Below, one piece after another: positions 10,576 through 18,935 of a stretch of 64,000 nt of DNA. The position numbers were made by a program, and so were the translations under genes. The stretch comes from Dyella telluris (GTDB lineage: Bacteria; Pseudomonadota; Gammaproteobacteria; Xanthomonadales; Rhodanobacteraceae). Where the stretch lies: the NCBI RefSeq assembly GCF_014297575.1, contig NZ_CP060412.1, forward strand, positions 3,286,001 to 3,350,000. Reading direction: 5' to 3'. The stretch's first letter is position 1, and each line of letters starts with the position of its first letter. The notes beneath the pieces are model-generated. The model had not been told where the DNA came from. It did not search any database and saw only the letters and a list, made by a program, of their open reading frames with translations.

Positions 10576-11604
10576 ATGCAGCCGTGGTTGCGACGCGTAC
10601 TGGGTGTGATTCTGCTGGTGGTGGGCGCGGCACTGGCGATGCTGACCGAGCAGGGGGTGCTCGAGAACCGTCATGCGTCCGATCGCCATGGCGGCCCGAT
10701 TGTGGATGTGGGTAGCGGTGCCCCATCGGATCGCATGGAGCGCGGCAACCTCGTGCGTGTCTCCGGGCCGGTCCGTGTGGTGGAGCAACCCTATGATCCC
10801 GAGTTCGGCCAGCGTGCGAACGCGCCTGTGCTGATTCGTCACGTCGAGATGTTCCAGTGGCGGGAAATCCGCGTGGGTAGCGACGTGCATTACGAGCAGG
10901 ATTGGGTGGATCGTCCGGTGGATTCGCGTCGCTTCGTGCAGCCGTCAGGTCATGCGAACCCGGAGCGCTTCCCCATTGAAGGCAAGCAGTTCGATGCCGG
11001 TGAGGCACGCGTTGGCCGCTATGCCTTGTCTCCGCCGCTGTTGCATGCGCTGCCGGGCAGTGAGCTGATCACTCCCGAAGGCAAGACGCTGCCGGTCAAT
11101 CTGGCGGCAGCCTTCTCGCTCAGTGGCAATTACTTCACCACCAGCGTGCACGCGGACCGCCCGATTCTTGGTGATCTGCGCGTGAGCTGGGAGGTGGTGC
11201 CCTCGCAGGTGGTTACGGTGTTGGCCCAGGTCAGTGGCGATCAGCTGGTGCCGGCGGCGAGTGCCATCGACGGCAAGGGCTTTGACGTGCAGAGCGGTGA
11301 ACGCTCGCTGGTGGACGTGGTGCCTGACGTGCCGGCGCCGCCCTCACTCGCCTGGCTGCGTCGCCTTGCTGCCATCTTCATTGCCGTCTTTGGCGCATGG
11401 TTGTTGCTGCCCGAGCGTCCGCGCACGCATCATGACTTCCTGCTCGCCGTGGGTAGCGGCACCCTGCTGGTATCGGCGATGGCCTGCGTGATGTGGCTGG
11501 GCACGGATATCGTGATGGGCGGACTCTGGTTCGGAGCGGCACTGGCGGGCATGGCCCTCGCCGTGTGGCGGCTGCGCGTCACCGCGGAGCCGGCACTGTC
11601 CTGA
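10576..11604 (+). CDS. TMEM43-family membrane protein
   Basis: A 342-residue membrane protein. One helix lies near the N-terminus (about residues 6-24), a large soluble region spans about residues 30-250, and three closely spaced helices are at the C-terminus (about 253-326). The soluble part has the order typical of the TMEM43/LUMA family: an EQGVLENR-like early motif, then VRVSGPVRVVEQPYDPEF and the YEQDWVD and SRRFVQPSGHANPE motifs. Function in bacteria is unknown; the human homologue sits in the inner nuclear membrane. Last gene of the ferredoxin-ggt-hydrolase run, preceded by a GGGGAGAGG ribosome site. Confidence 0.8.
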   Translation: MQPWLRRVLGVILLVVGAALAMLTEQGVLENRHASDRHGGPIVDVGSGAPSDRMERGNLVRVSGPVRVVEQPYDPEFGQRANAPVLIRHVEMFQWREIRVGSDVHYEQDWVDRPVDSRRFVQPSGHANPERFPIEGKQFDAGEARVGRYALSPPLLHALPGSELITPEGKTLPVNLAAAFSLSGNYFTTSVHADRPILGDLRVSWEVVPSQVVTVLAQVSGDQLVPAASAIDGKGFDVQSGERSLVDVVPDVPAPPSLAWLRRLAAIFIAVFGAWLLLPERPRTHHDFLLAVGSGTLLVSAMACVMWLGTDIVMGGLWFGAALAGMALAVWRLRVTAEPALS

Positions 11605-11611
11605 TGACGGC

Positions 11612-11638
11612 GCCCTCTCCCCCGAAAGGAAGAGGGGC
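11612..11638. terminator. Imperfect hairpin between convergent genes
   Basis: GCCCTCT (11612-11618) can pair with AGAGGGGC (11631-11638) with one bulge. It sits between the convergent stops of the TMEM43-like and M13 peptidase genes. No U-run follows. Confidence 0.4.
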
Positions 11639-11649
11639 CGGGAAGCGGA

Positions 11650-13722
11650 TTACCAGATCTTCACGCGCTGGTTTTCCGGACGCCACATCGGCTGGCCCTG
11701 CTTCACCCCGAAGGCCTCGTAGAAATCCGGCACGTTGGACAGCGGGCCGTTGACGCGCCACTTGGCGGGTGCGTGCACGTCCGCCAGCAGGCCAGTGCGC
11801 AGCTTCTCTTCGCGCTCCTGCGACAGCCATCCCAGCGCGTAGCCGAGGAAGAAACGCTGCAGCGGCGTATAGCCTGCAATCTTCTCGCCCTTCTGGTACT
11901 GCGCGGTCTGCTTGAAGGCATCCAGGCCAATCATGATGCCGCCGAAGTCGGCGATGTTTTCGCCCAGGCTGGCCTGGCCATTGATGTGCAGGCCGGGCAG
12001 CGGTTCATAGGCGTTGAACTGCTTCACCATGACGTCAGCGCGCTGCTTGAAGCGCGTGGCGTCGTCCTTGCTCCACCAGTCCTTCAGATTGCCCTTGGCG
12101 TCGTACTGGCGGCCCTCGTCGTCGAAGCCGTGGGTGATCTCGTGCCCGATGGTGGAGGCGGCCACGTAGCCGTACACCACGGCATCATCGATCTGGTTGT
12201 CGGCGAAGCCGGGGATCATGAACTGCGCCGCAGGAAGCACGATCTCGTTGTTCGACGGGTTGTAGTAGGCGTTGTACGTCTGCGGCGTCATTTCCCATTC
12301 GTTGCGGTCCACCGGCTTGCCGAACTTGGACACCGCGTCGTCGAACTCCCAGTGCATCGCGCTCATCATGTTCTGTGCGTACGACGCGCGCCCGATGGTC
12401 AGCGCGGAATAGTCCTTCCACTTGTCCGGATAGCCGACTTTCTTGGTGATCGCTGCCAGCTTTTCATGCGCCTTGGCCTTGGTGGCCGGACTCATCCAGT
12501 CCAGTTTGTCGATGCGCGCGCCGTAGGCGGTACGCACCGCTTCCACCATGGTGTTGTAGCGCTGCTTGGCGGCCTCGGAGAAATAATCCTTCACATAGAT
12601 GCGACCCAGGATCATGCCCAGCGCCTGGTTCTCCGCGCGCAGCGCGCGCTTCCAGCGCGGCTTCTGCTCCGCCTGCCCGTTGAGCGTGCGGCCGTAGAAG
12701 TCGAAGTGTTCGTTGTCGAAGTCCTGGCTCAGGTAGCTCGCATAGGTATCCACCAGCTGGGCGCGCATGTAGTCGCGCAGCACGGCCACCGGCGTCTTGG
12801 CCAGCTCCGCCTGCAGGCTCTTGTAGAACTCCGGCTGGCCCACGATGACCGTGCTGGCGGGCAGCTTCCAGCCGGCGAGGCGGGTGTTCCAGGCGATGGA
12901 GGGGGTATAGCCGGCGGTGAGCTCCGTCGGCGCCATCTTGTGATAGTTCTTTTCCGGATCGCGCAGTTCGGCGAGTGGACGCGACGCCTTGGCCAAGGCG
13001 GTTTCCAGCGCCATCACCTGCTTGGCGCTGGTGGCGGCCTCGGCATCGGATTTGCCCAGCAGGTGGAACACGCGCTGGAGATGCACGACATAGGCGGCGC
13101 GGACCTTGGCTACGCCCTTCTCCGGGTTGAAGTAGTAGTCGCGTTCCGGCAGGCCCAGGCCGCCCTGCCACAGGTGCACGGCCATCACGTCGCTCTGCTT
13201 TTCATCCTGCGTTATGCCGACGTCGAAGAACGGGCCGACGCCGATCTGATGCAACGCGAAGGCTTCGTCCAGCGCGGAGTTCACGTCGTGCACGGCATCG
13301 ATGCGGGCCAGCTCGTCCTTCAGCGGCGTGGCCCCCAGGCGATCGGCCAGGGGTTGGTCCATCGCCACCGTCCAGAAATCGCCGACCTTCTGCTCGTCGC
13401 TGCCGGGCTTGGCGCCCTTGTCGGCGGCGGCATCCTCGCTGATCTTGCGCAGCTTGGCGTAGAGCTCGTTCTGCACGACCTGGCCGATGCCCCACTGCGA
13501 TTCCTCGGCGGGAATGGGGTTGTTCTTCAGCCAGCCGCCATTGGCGAACGCGAAGAAGTCATCGCCGGGGTTCACCGAGGTATCGATGTGATCGGCCACC
13601 ACGTCGGGCTTTGCCTTGGCGGGTGCATCGGCCGGCGTCGCGGCATACACACTGCCGACGGATGCCGCGGCAAGGGCCAGCGCGAGCAGGCGCCGGCGCA
13701 GAAGGGGCGAAGTCGCTTTCAT
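11650..13722 (-). CDS. M13-family zinc metallopeptidase (neprilysin/PepO type)
   Basis: A 690-residue peptidase. After a signal peptide (cleavage near VYAATP) comes the N-terminal M13 domain starting with HIDTSVNPGDDFFAFANGGW. The catalytic domain has the zinc motif HEITH (His527, Glu528, His531), the third ligand in ENIADFGG, the substrate-binding VNAY-type segment (TYNAYYNPSNNEI) and the family's C-terminal Trp (VKIW). Length matches the family. Likely periplasmic and active on small peptides. It stands alone on the minus strand, separated from yggT by a hairpin. Confidence 0.94.
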   Translation of the reverse strand: MKATSPLLRRRLLALALAAASVGSVYAATPADAPAKAKPDVVADHIDTSVNPGDDFFAFANGGWLKNNPIPAEESQWGIGQVVQNELYAKLRKISEDAAADKGAKPGSDEQKVGDFWTVAMDQPLADRLGATPLKDELARIDAVHDVNSALDEAFALHQIGVGPFFDVGITQDEKQSDVMAVHLWQGGLGLPERDYYFNPEKGVAKVRAAYVVHLQRVFHLLGKSDAEAATSAKQVMALETALAKASRPLAELRDPEKNYHKMAPTELTAGYTPSIAWNTRLAGWKLPASTVIVGQPEFYKSLQAELAKTPVAVLRDYMRAQLVDTYASYLSQDFDNEHFDFYGRTLNGQAEQKPRWKRALRAENQALGMILGRIYVKDYFSEAAKQRYNTMVEAVRTAYGARIDKLDWMSPATKAKAHEKLAAITKKVGYPDKWKDYSALTIGRASYAQNMMSAMHWEFDDAVSKFGKPVDRNEWEMTPQTYNAYYNPSNNEIVLPAAQFMIPGFADNQIDDAVVYGYVAASTIGHEITHGFDDEGRQYDAKGNLKDWWSKDDATRFKQRADVMVKQFNAYEPLPGLHINGQASLGENIADFGGIMIGLDAFKQTAQYQKGEKIAGYTPLQRFFLGYALGWLSQEREEKLRTGLLADVHAPAKWRVNGPLSNVPDFYEAFGVKQGQPMWRPENQRVKIW

Positions 13723-13779
13723 GCGGTTGATACTCCTGACGGGAGGATGGAATCGTTGGCGTGATACGCACGAAGCGCA

Positions 13780-13800
13780 ACCGGGCCGCAGCGGCCCGGT
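13780..13800 (-). terminator. GC-rich hairpin after yggT
   Basis: Perfect 9-bp arms (ACCGGGCCG at 13780-13788 and CGGCCCGGT at 13792-13800) with loop CAG. It lies 29 nt downstream of the yggT stop and 58 nt upstream of the M13 peptidase start, on the same strand. No U-run, so its terminator role is inferred. Confidence 0.45.
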
Positions 13801-13828
13801 GCATGCGCCCCCTGCGCATGGAAGGGGT

Positions 13829-14404
13829 TCAGAGGCCCATGGCCAGTCGCGCGCCCAGGTCGGTCAGCGGCGACACCAGCAGCAGGCGGGCAAGGATCAG
13901 CACGATCATCACCGCCCATGGCGCGAAATCCAGGCCGCCGGCGGTGAGCTTGCCGCGCAGCGGGCGCATCAGTGGCTCCACCAGGCTGCCGGCAAGCCGG
14001 TAGACCGGGTGGTAGGTCTCCACCTGGAAAAGGCTCATCAGCGACCAGATGAAGATCAGCACCACGTAGAACATGGCGATGAAATCCAGCGTATCGGCGA
14101 CGGACAGCACCAGCAGCCCGAGCACATGCGGGAACAGGCCGAGCAGGGCGAACAGCACGATGCGCTTGACCAGCATCAACAGCCACACCAGCAGCAGGGC
14201 GGCGATGTTGATGCGTCGCCAGTTGGGCAGCAGGCGGCGCAGCGGCGCCAGCACCGGGTTGGTGCTGCGGTAGATGAACTGGCTGAGCGGGTTGTGGAAA
14301 TCCGCGCGGCTGGCTTCGGCAAGCAGGCGCAGCACGAACAGCGTGGCGGCCGCGCCGAAAGCCAGTTCAACCAGGAACGAAAGGGCGTTGACTAAGTAAC
14401 TCAC
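13829..14404 (-). CDS. yggT: YggT-family membrane protein
   Basis: A 191-residue integral membrane protein made of two YggT repeats. The first has FVLRLLAEASRADFHNPLSQFIYRSTNPVL, and the second QVETYHPVYRLAGSLVEPLMRPLRG; both show the Pro/Leu-Arg pattern that defines the family. About four to five membrane helices are expected. The role is unclear; homologues have been linked to osmotic or ion homeostasis. The GTG start overlaps the proC stop (GTGA). The proC-yggT pair is widely conserved. Confidence 0.9.
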   Translation of the reverse strand: MSYLVNALSFLVELAFGAAATLFVLRLLAEASRADFHNPLSQFIYRSTNPVLAPLRRLLPNWRRINIAALLLVWLLMLVKRIVLFALLGLFPHVLGLLVLSVADTLDFIAMFYVVLIFIWSLMSLFQVETYHPVYRLAGSLVEPLMRPLRGKLTAGGLDFAPWAVMIVLILARLLLVSPLTDLGARLAMGL

Positions 14405-15225
14405 TTGGCATCGTCCAGGGCAGCGGCCAGTTCGCCGCCGCGTCGCGTGGCGGCAGCCACGGCGCGGGCGATGACCTGGGCGAAGTGGTCGGCGGAAAAA
14501 CTTTCCAGTGCGGCCTGCGTGGTGCCGTTGGGCGATGTCACCCGCTGGCGCAGCACGCCCGGGTCTTCGCCGGTCTCCATCAGCATGCGGCCGGCGCCCA
14601 GGCAGGTCTGGGCGGCCAGGGCGCGGGCCGTTTCGCGCGACATGCCCTGGGCGAAGGCGGCGTCTTCCAGTGCCTCCACCATGGCAAAGAAGTAGGCCGG
14701 GCCGGAGCCGGAGACGCCGGTGACGGTGTCGATCAGTGCCTCGTCGTCGACCCAGCGGGTGATGCCCACGGCATCCATGATGTGTTGGGCCAGGGCGCGC
14801 TGTTCCGGGCTCACCCGGCGGTTGGCGAACAGGCCGGTGGCACCGGCGCCGATCAGGGCGGGGGTGTTGGGCATGCAGCGCACGATGGCCAGCGCGTGGC
14901 CAAACCAGCGTTCCAGCTGGTCGATGCGCACGCCGGCCGCGATGGAGATCAACATGGGGCGCTGGCGGGCCAGCGTGTCACGCAGTTCGGCATGGATGGC
15001 CGGCATGATCTGCGGCTTCACCGCCAGTACCAGCACGTCGGCCTCGGCAGCGGCCAGCCGGTTTTCGCCGTAGCAGGCGATGCCGAAGTCGCGCCCCAGT
15101 TCCTGGCGGGCCTCGGCCCGGGGCTCGGCCACGGTGATCGAGGAGGCGGCCACGCCGGTCTTCAGCAGCCCTCCGATCAGGCTGCGCGCCATGTTGCCGC
15201 CACCGATGAAAGCGATACGTGTCAT
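14401..15225 (-). CDS. proC: Pyrroline-5-carboxylate reductase ProC
   Basis: A 274-residue cytosolic enzyme that makes L-proline from pyrroline-5-carboxylate using NAD(P)H. The N-terminal Rossmann motif is AFIGGGNMARSLIGG. Other landmarks are VLAVKPQIM, SIAAGV and RCMPNTPALIGAGATG, with the C-terminal catalytic/dimer segment TVTGVSGSGPAYFFAMVEALEDAA and SPNGTTQAAL. Length is normal. First gene of a two-gene unit with yggT. The yggS gene often found between pilT and proC is absent here: pilT is directly divergent. Confidence 0.96.
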   Translation of the reverse strand: MTRIAFIGGGNMARSLIGGLLKTGVAASSITVAEPRAEARQELGRDFGIACYGENRLAAAEADVLVLAVKPQIMPAIHAELRDTLARQRPMLISIAAGVRIDQLERWFGHALAIVRCMPNTPALIGAGATGLFANRRVSPEQRALAQHIMDAVGITRWVDDEALIDTVTGVSGSGPAYFFAMVEALEDAAFAQGMSRETARALAAQTCLGAGRMLMETGEDPGVLRQRVTSPNGTTQAALESFSADHFAQVIARAVAAATRRGGELAAALDDAK

Positions 15226-15572
15226 GAAAGAGCCTGTCCTGGTAGTTCAGAAGCGCCGCTGGCCTTGCCGTGGGCCACGCCGATGCCGGCCTACCTTACC
15301 GGACCCGGGCGCACGCGTCCCGTGGCTAAAGTGCCGGACAGCGCCGTGTCAGGCGGGCATTCTTCCAACCTGGTCCGCAGTTTGCGGCTTACGGCCAAAG
15401 GAAAGACTGGTGGCCCGGCCCGCGCCGCGAGTAGTATCGGCCCGCTGCTTTGGGAACGGGGAACGGACCGGTCGGACGGCTTGGCGCCCGTGCGCCGCGT
15501 TGTCGCGTCCAGAGGAACACCCCGATCCCCGGGCATGCATCGACCAGATGATCGGGTTCAAGGGGAAACCAG
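15226..15572. other. Divergent promoter region between proC and pilT
   Basis: 347 nt with no supported gene. It must hold the promoters of proC (minus) and pilT (plus). A TAGTAT sequence at 15432-15437 could be a -10 element for pilT, but no convincing -35 is seen. The pilT ribosome site is AAGGGGAAA just before the ATG at 15573. Confidence 0.5.
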
Positions 15573-16613
15573 ATGGATATCGCCGAACTGCTCGCCTTCT
15601 CGGTGAAGAACAAGGCTTCGGACTTGCATTTGTCCGCCGGCCTGCCGCCGATGATCCGCGTTGACGGCGACGTGCGCCGCATCAACATTCCTGCGCTGGA
15701 CCACAAGCAGGTCCACTCGCTGATCTACGACATCATGTCGGACAAGCAGCGCCGCGACTACGAGGAATTCCTCGAGGTGGACTTCTCGTTCGAGATTCCC
15801 GGCCTCGCGCGCTTCCGCGTCAATTCGTTCAACCAGAACCGTGGCGCGGGCGCGGTGTTCCGTACCATTCCCTCCGAAGTGCTCACGCTGGAGGATCTCG
15901 CCGCGCCGCCGATCTTCCGCGAGCTGATCGAGCAGCCGCAGGGACTGATCCTGGTGACCGGGCCGACCGGTTCGGGCAAGTCGACCACGCTGGCGGCGAT
16001 GGTGGACCACATCAACAAGAACGAATACGGCCATATCCTCACCATCGAGGATCCGATCGAATTCGTGCACACCTCGCAGAAGTGCCTGATCAACCAGCGT
16101 GAAGTGCATCGCGATACGCACGGCTTCAACGAAGCACTGCGTTCAGCGCTTCGCGAAGATCCGGACTACGTGCTGGTGGGCGAGTTGCGCGACCTGGAGA
16201 CCATCCGCCTGGCGCTGACCGCCGCGGAAACCGGCCACCTGGTGTTCGGCACGCTGCATACCAGCTCGGCCGCCAAGACCATTGACCGCATCATCGACGT
16301 GTTCCCCTCCGGCGAAAAGCCGATGGTGCGCTCGATGCTGTCCGAATCGCTGCGTGCCGTGATTTCGCAGTCGCTGCTGAAAAAGGTGGGCGGCGGCCGT
16401 ATTGCGGCGCACGAGATCATGGTGGGCATTCCGGCCATCCGCAACCTGATCCGCGAGGACAAGGTGGCGCAGATGTACTCGTCCATCCAGACCGGCCAGC
16501 AGTACGGCATGCAGACGCTCGACCAGAACCTGCAGGACCTGGTGAAGCGTGGCCTGGTGACGCGCCAGCAGGCGATGGGCTACGCGCGCAACAAGGATAT
16601 CTTCAAGGGTTAA
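15573..16613 (+). CDS. pilT: Type IV pilus retraction ATPase PilT
   Basis: A 346-residue hexameric ATPase that depolymerises the pilus and powers twitching. Opens with MDIAELLAFSVKNKASDLHLSAG, the PilT N-terminal domain. The Walker A loop is GPTGSGKST (about residues 130-138), then the Asp box ILTIEDPIEFVH, Walker B LVGELRDLETI and the His box TGHLVFGTLHTSSA. The C-terminal AIRNLIRE motif is required for retraction in PilT proteins. Length is typical. pilU follows after 73 nt. Confidence 0.97.
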   Translation: MDIAELLAFSVKNKASDLHLSAGLPPMIRVDGDVRRINIPALDHKQVHSLIYDIMSDKQRRDYEEFLEVDFSFEIPGLARFRVNSFNQNRGAGAVFRTIPSEVLTLEDLAAPPIFRELIEQPQGLILVTGPTGSGKSTTLAAMVDHINKNEYGHILTIEDPIEFVHTSQKCLINQREVHRDTHGFNEALRSALREDPDYVLVGELRDLETIRLALTAAETGHLVFGTLHTSSAAKTIDRIIDVFPSGEKPMVRSMLSESLRAVISQSLLKKVGGGRIAAHEIMVGIPAIRNLIREDKVAQMYSSIQTGQQYGMQTLDQNLQDLVKRGLVTRQQAMGYARNKDIFKG

Positions 16614-16686
16614 GCTGCACGGGAGCGGCGCAATCGCCGCCCTGTCTGCCTCGGCCTGACACTCCGTTTCCCTCCGGGAGGGACTT

Positions 16687-17853
16687 ATGAGCGACTTCGA
16701 TTTCACCTCCTTCCTCAAGTTGATGGTGCACAAGAAGGCGTCCGACCTTTTCATCACGGCAGGCGTGCCGCCGTCGATGAAGGTGCAGGGCCGCGTTGTG
16801 CCGATCACGCAGAGCCCGCTGTCGGTGCAGCAATCGCGCGACATGGTGCTCAACGTCATGACGCCCTCGCAGCGCGAGGAGTTCGAAAAGACCCACGAGT
16901 GCCAGTTCGCCATCTCGGCGCAGGGCGTGGGCCGCTTCCGCGTGTCGTGCTTCTACCAGCGCAACTGCGTCGGCATGGTGCTGCGCCGGATCGAGTCGAA
17001 GATCCCGACCATTGAAGAGCTGAGCCTGCCGCCGGTCATCAAGCAATTGGCGATGACCAAGCGCGGCATCATCATCTTCGTCGGCGGTACCGGCACGGGT
17101 AAGTCCACCTCGCTGGCCTCGATGATCGGTTACCGCAACGCCAACTCCACCGGCCACATCATCACCATCGAAGACCCCATCGAATACGTGCACAAGCACG
17201 AGGGCTGCATCATCACGCAGCGCGAGCTGGGCATCGATACCGATAGCTGGGAAAACGCGCTGAAGAACACGCTGCGTCAGGCACCCGACGTCATCATGAT
17301 CGGCGAAGTGCGTACGCGTGAAACGATGGAACACGCGATCAACTTCTCCGAAACGGGCCACCTGTGCCTGTGCACGCTGCACGCCAACAACGCCAACCAG
17401 GCAATGGACCGCATCCTGCACTTCTTCCCGGAAGATCGCCGCTCGCAGCTGTTCATGGACCTGTCGCTGAACCTGAAGGGCGTGGTGGCGCAGCAGCTGA
17501 TCCCCACGCCCGATGGCAAGGCGCGTCGCGTGGCGGTGGAAGTGCTGCTGGGCACGCCGCTGGTGCAGGACTACATTCGCCAGGGCGAGATCCACAAGCT
17601 CAAGGAAGTGATGAAGGAATCCACCAACCTCGGCATGAAGACCTTCGACCAGAGCCTGGTCGAGCTCTACCACGCGGGCGAGATCTCCTACGAGGATGCC
17701 CTGCGTCACGCCGACAGCTCCAACGAAGTGCGCTTGCGCATCAAGCTCGCCCAGGGCGGTGATGCGCATACGCTCTCGCAGGGCCTGGATGGCGTGGAGC
17801 TGGAGGAAACGAAGGACTCCAATACCTTCGGCGGCGGCATGCTGCACCGCTGA
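16687..17853 (+). CDS. pilU: Type IV pilus accessory retraction ATPase PilU
   Basis: A 388-residue paralogue of PilT that works with it to pull against load. It shows KKASDLFITAGVPPSMK at the N-terminus, Walker A GGTGTGKST (Lys139), ITIEDPIEYVHKHEG, Walker B MIGEVRTRETMEH and the His box TGHLCLCTLHANN. The longer C-terminus after VSLG-type motif FDQSLVELYHAGEISYEDALRHAD distinguishes PilU from PilT. A GGGAGGG ribosome site precedes the ATG. A strong terminator follows. Confidence 0.96.
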   Translation: MSDFDFTSFLKLMVHKKASDLFITAGVPPSMKVQGRVVPITQSPLSVQQSRDMVLNVMTPSQREEFEKTHECQFAISAQGVGRFRVSCFYQRNCVGMVLRRIESKIPTIEELSLPPVIKQLAMTKRGIIIFVGGTGTGKSTSLASMIGYRNANSTGHIITIEDPIEYVHKHEGCIITQRELGIDTDSWENALKNTLRQAPDVIMIGEVRTRETMEHAINFSETGHLCLCTLHANNANQAMDRILHFFPEDRRSQLFMDLSLNLKGVVAQQLIPTPDGKARRVAVEVLLGTPLVQDYIRQGEIHKLKEVMKESTNLGMKTFDQSLVELYHAGEISYEDALRHADSSNEVRLRIKLAQGGDAHTLSQGLDGVELEETKDSNTFGGGMLHR

Positions 17854-17879
17854 GCTGGCAACACGGTAATGGAAAAAAA

Positions 17880-17901
17880 GAAGGAGCCCTTGGGCTCCTT
17901 C
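17880..17901. terminator. Bidirectional rho-independent terminator
   Basis: A 9-bp stem (GAAGGAGCC at 17880-17888, GGCTCCTTC at 17893-17901) with loop CTTG. There is an A-run on the left (17873-17879) and a T-rich tail on the right, so it serves both pilU and the convergent BON-domain gene. Confidence 0.88.
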
Positions 17902-17932
17902 TTCGTTTCAGCGGCTCCCTGCGATGCAGGGC

Positions 17933-18382
17933 TTACTTCGCGGTATCGCTGACCGTCAGGCCGCTGGCGTCGACGCTTTTCACGCCTTTCACTTTCTTGG
18001 CGATCTGTTCGACCTTGGTCTTTTCCTTGGTGCTGCCGGCGGTGCCCGTCAGGCTGACCACGCCGTCCGTGGTCGACACGGTAATGTCATTGCTCTTGAT
18101 GCCGTTGGTGGTGGCAAGCTCTGACTTCACCTTGGTGGTGATCCACGTGTCGTCGGTCTTGCCCGCAACGGTCCGGTTGCTCTTGTCATGCATGGCGGAA
18201 TCCTGCGCCTGTTGCTGCTGCTGCATGGCGGCGTCCTGGGCCTGGCGTTGCGCTGCTGCATCCTGAGCCTGTTGTTGTGCGGGTGCACTCTGGGCGGCGA
18301 CCTGGGCGAATGGCAGGGCCGAGAGGGCAGTCACCAGCCCAGCGGCGATCAACGCCTTGCGAAGAAGGTTGTTCGTACGCAT
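17933..18382 (-). CDS. Exported BON-domain protein
   Basis: A 149-residue periplasmic protein. A signal peptide ends near FAQVAAQS. A Gln/Ala/Asp-rich stretch of QAQDAA-like repeats covers about residues 33-64. The C-terminal BON domain (about residues 75-147) reads DDTWITTKVKSELATT, VSTTDGVVSLTGTAGS and VKGVKSVDASGLTV, close to OsmY. BON domains bind phospholipid; OsmY acts as a periplasmic stress chaperone. Two tandem 15-nt repeats lie just upstream of the AGGAGAT ribosome site, which may affect its expression. Confidence 0.88.
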   Translation of the reverse strand: MRTNNLLRKALIAAGLVTALSALPFAQVAAQSAPAQQQAQDAAAQRQAQDAAMQQQQQAQDSAMHDKSNRTVAGKTDDTWITTKVKSELATTNGIKSNDITVSTTDGVVSLTGTAGSTKEKTKVEQIAKKVKGVKSVDASGLTVSDTAK

Positions 18383-18395
18383 GGGGACATCTCCT

Positions 18396-18425
18396 GTAGT
18401 TGGTGAGCATGTAGTTGGTGAGCAT
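18396..18425. repeat. Tandem 15-nt direct repeat in the BON-gene leader
   Basis: GTAGTTGGTGAGCAT occurs twice head to tail (18396-18410, 18411-18425), and a third partial copy GTAGTGGGG follows. It lies immediately upstream of the ribosome site of the BON-domain gene on the minus strand. Such repeats can change copy number by slippage. Confidence 0.8.
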
Positions 18426-18887
18426 GTAGTGGGGCGCTGTCCAGGGGACAGGCGAGCGCAGCAAGTGATGGCGTTCGCGGGGCCATACCAACAGCCCCGG
18501 CATGAATTGAAGATGGCTGGCCGATATTCTGTTCAGCGCGTCATTACGCTTGCCAACGTCGCGTCGCAATGATGTTGGCAGAATGTTTTGATCGCCAAGG
18601 TGGTGGCAGCCGTGATGTGCATCGCCATGAGCGGCGGGGAGGCGTGAGCCTTCGTTCCATGACTGTGGTGGTCGTGGACGATGTCGATGCGGGTGCGCGA
18701 TCAGAATGCCGTGCGTGGCGACCCGTTATCGCGCGTCTTTTGGAATGGACGGCTATAGGACGTTTGGTTGGCAAGGCGTTTTTGTGCCGACCTGATTTCG
18801 TGTCGTGGTCGATCGTGAGATCCGGGTCTTGTCGGAGCGCCCGCCGTTGCCGCCGTATCCCACTGAGTTGCCGGTCACGCAGCACAA
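18426..18887. other. Intergenic region upstream of the BON gene
   Basis: About 460 nt with no supported gene. Short open frames exist on both strands but have Arg-rich composition typical of unselected GC-rich DNA. It should hold the promoter of the BON-domain gene. I see nothing else in it. Confidence 0.5.
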
Positions 18888-18914
18888 AAAAGGGGCGCCA
18901 TTGGCGCCCCTTTT
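18888..18914 (-). terminator. Rho-independent terminator of the large lipoprotein gene
   Basis: A 12-bp stem (AAAAGGGGCGCC at 18888-18899 and its complement at 18903-18914) with loop ATT. On the minus strand it ends in a U-run (18886-18891). It lies 21 nt past the lipoprotein stop. Confidence 0.88.
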
Positions 18915-18935
18915 CGTTCCTTCGGCGATGAAGGA

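Noticed and set aside
11773..13764. 663-codon frame antisense to the M13 peptidase
   Set aside because: No motif; the peptidase strand carries a complete zinc site.
18569..18931. Possible 120-residue gene upstream of the lipoprotein terminator
   Set aside because: Arg/Ser-rich, runs into a clear terminator hairpin, no ribosome site.
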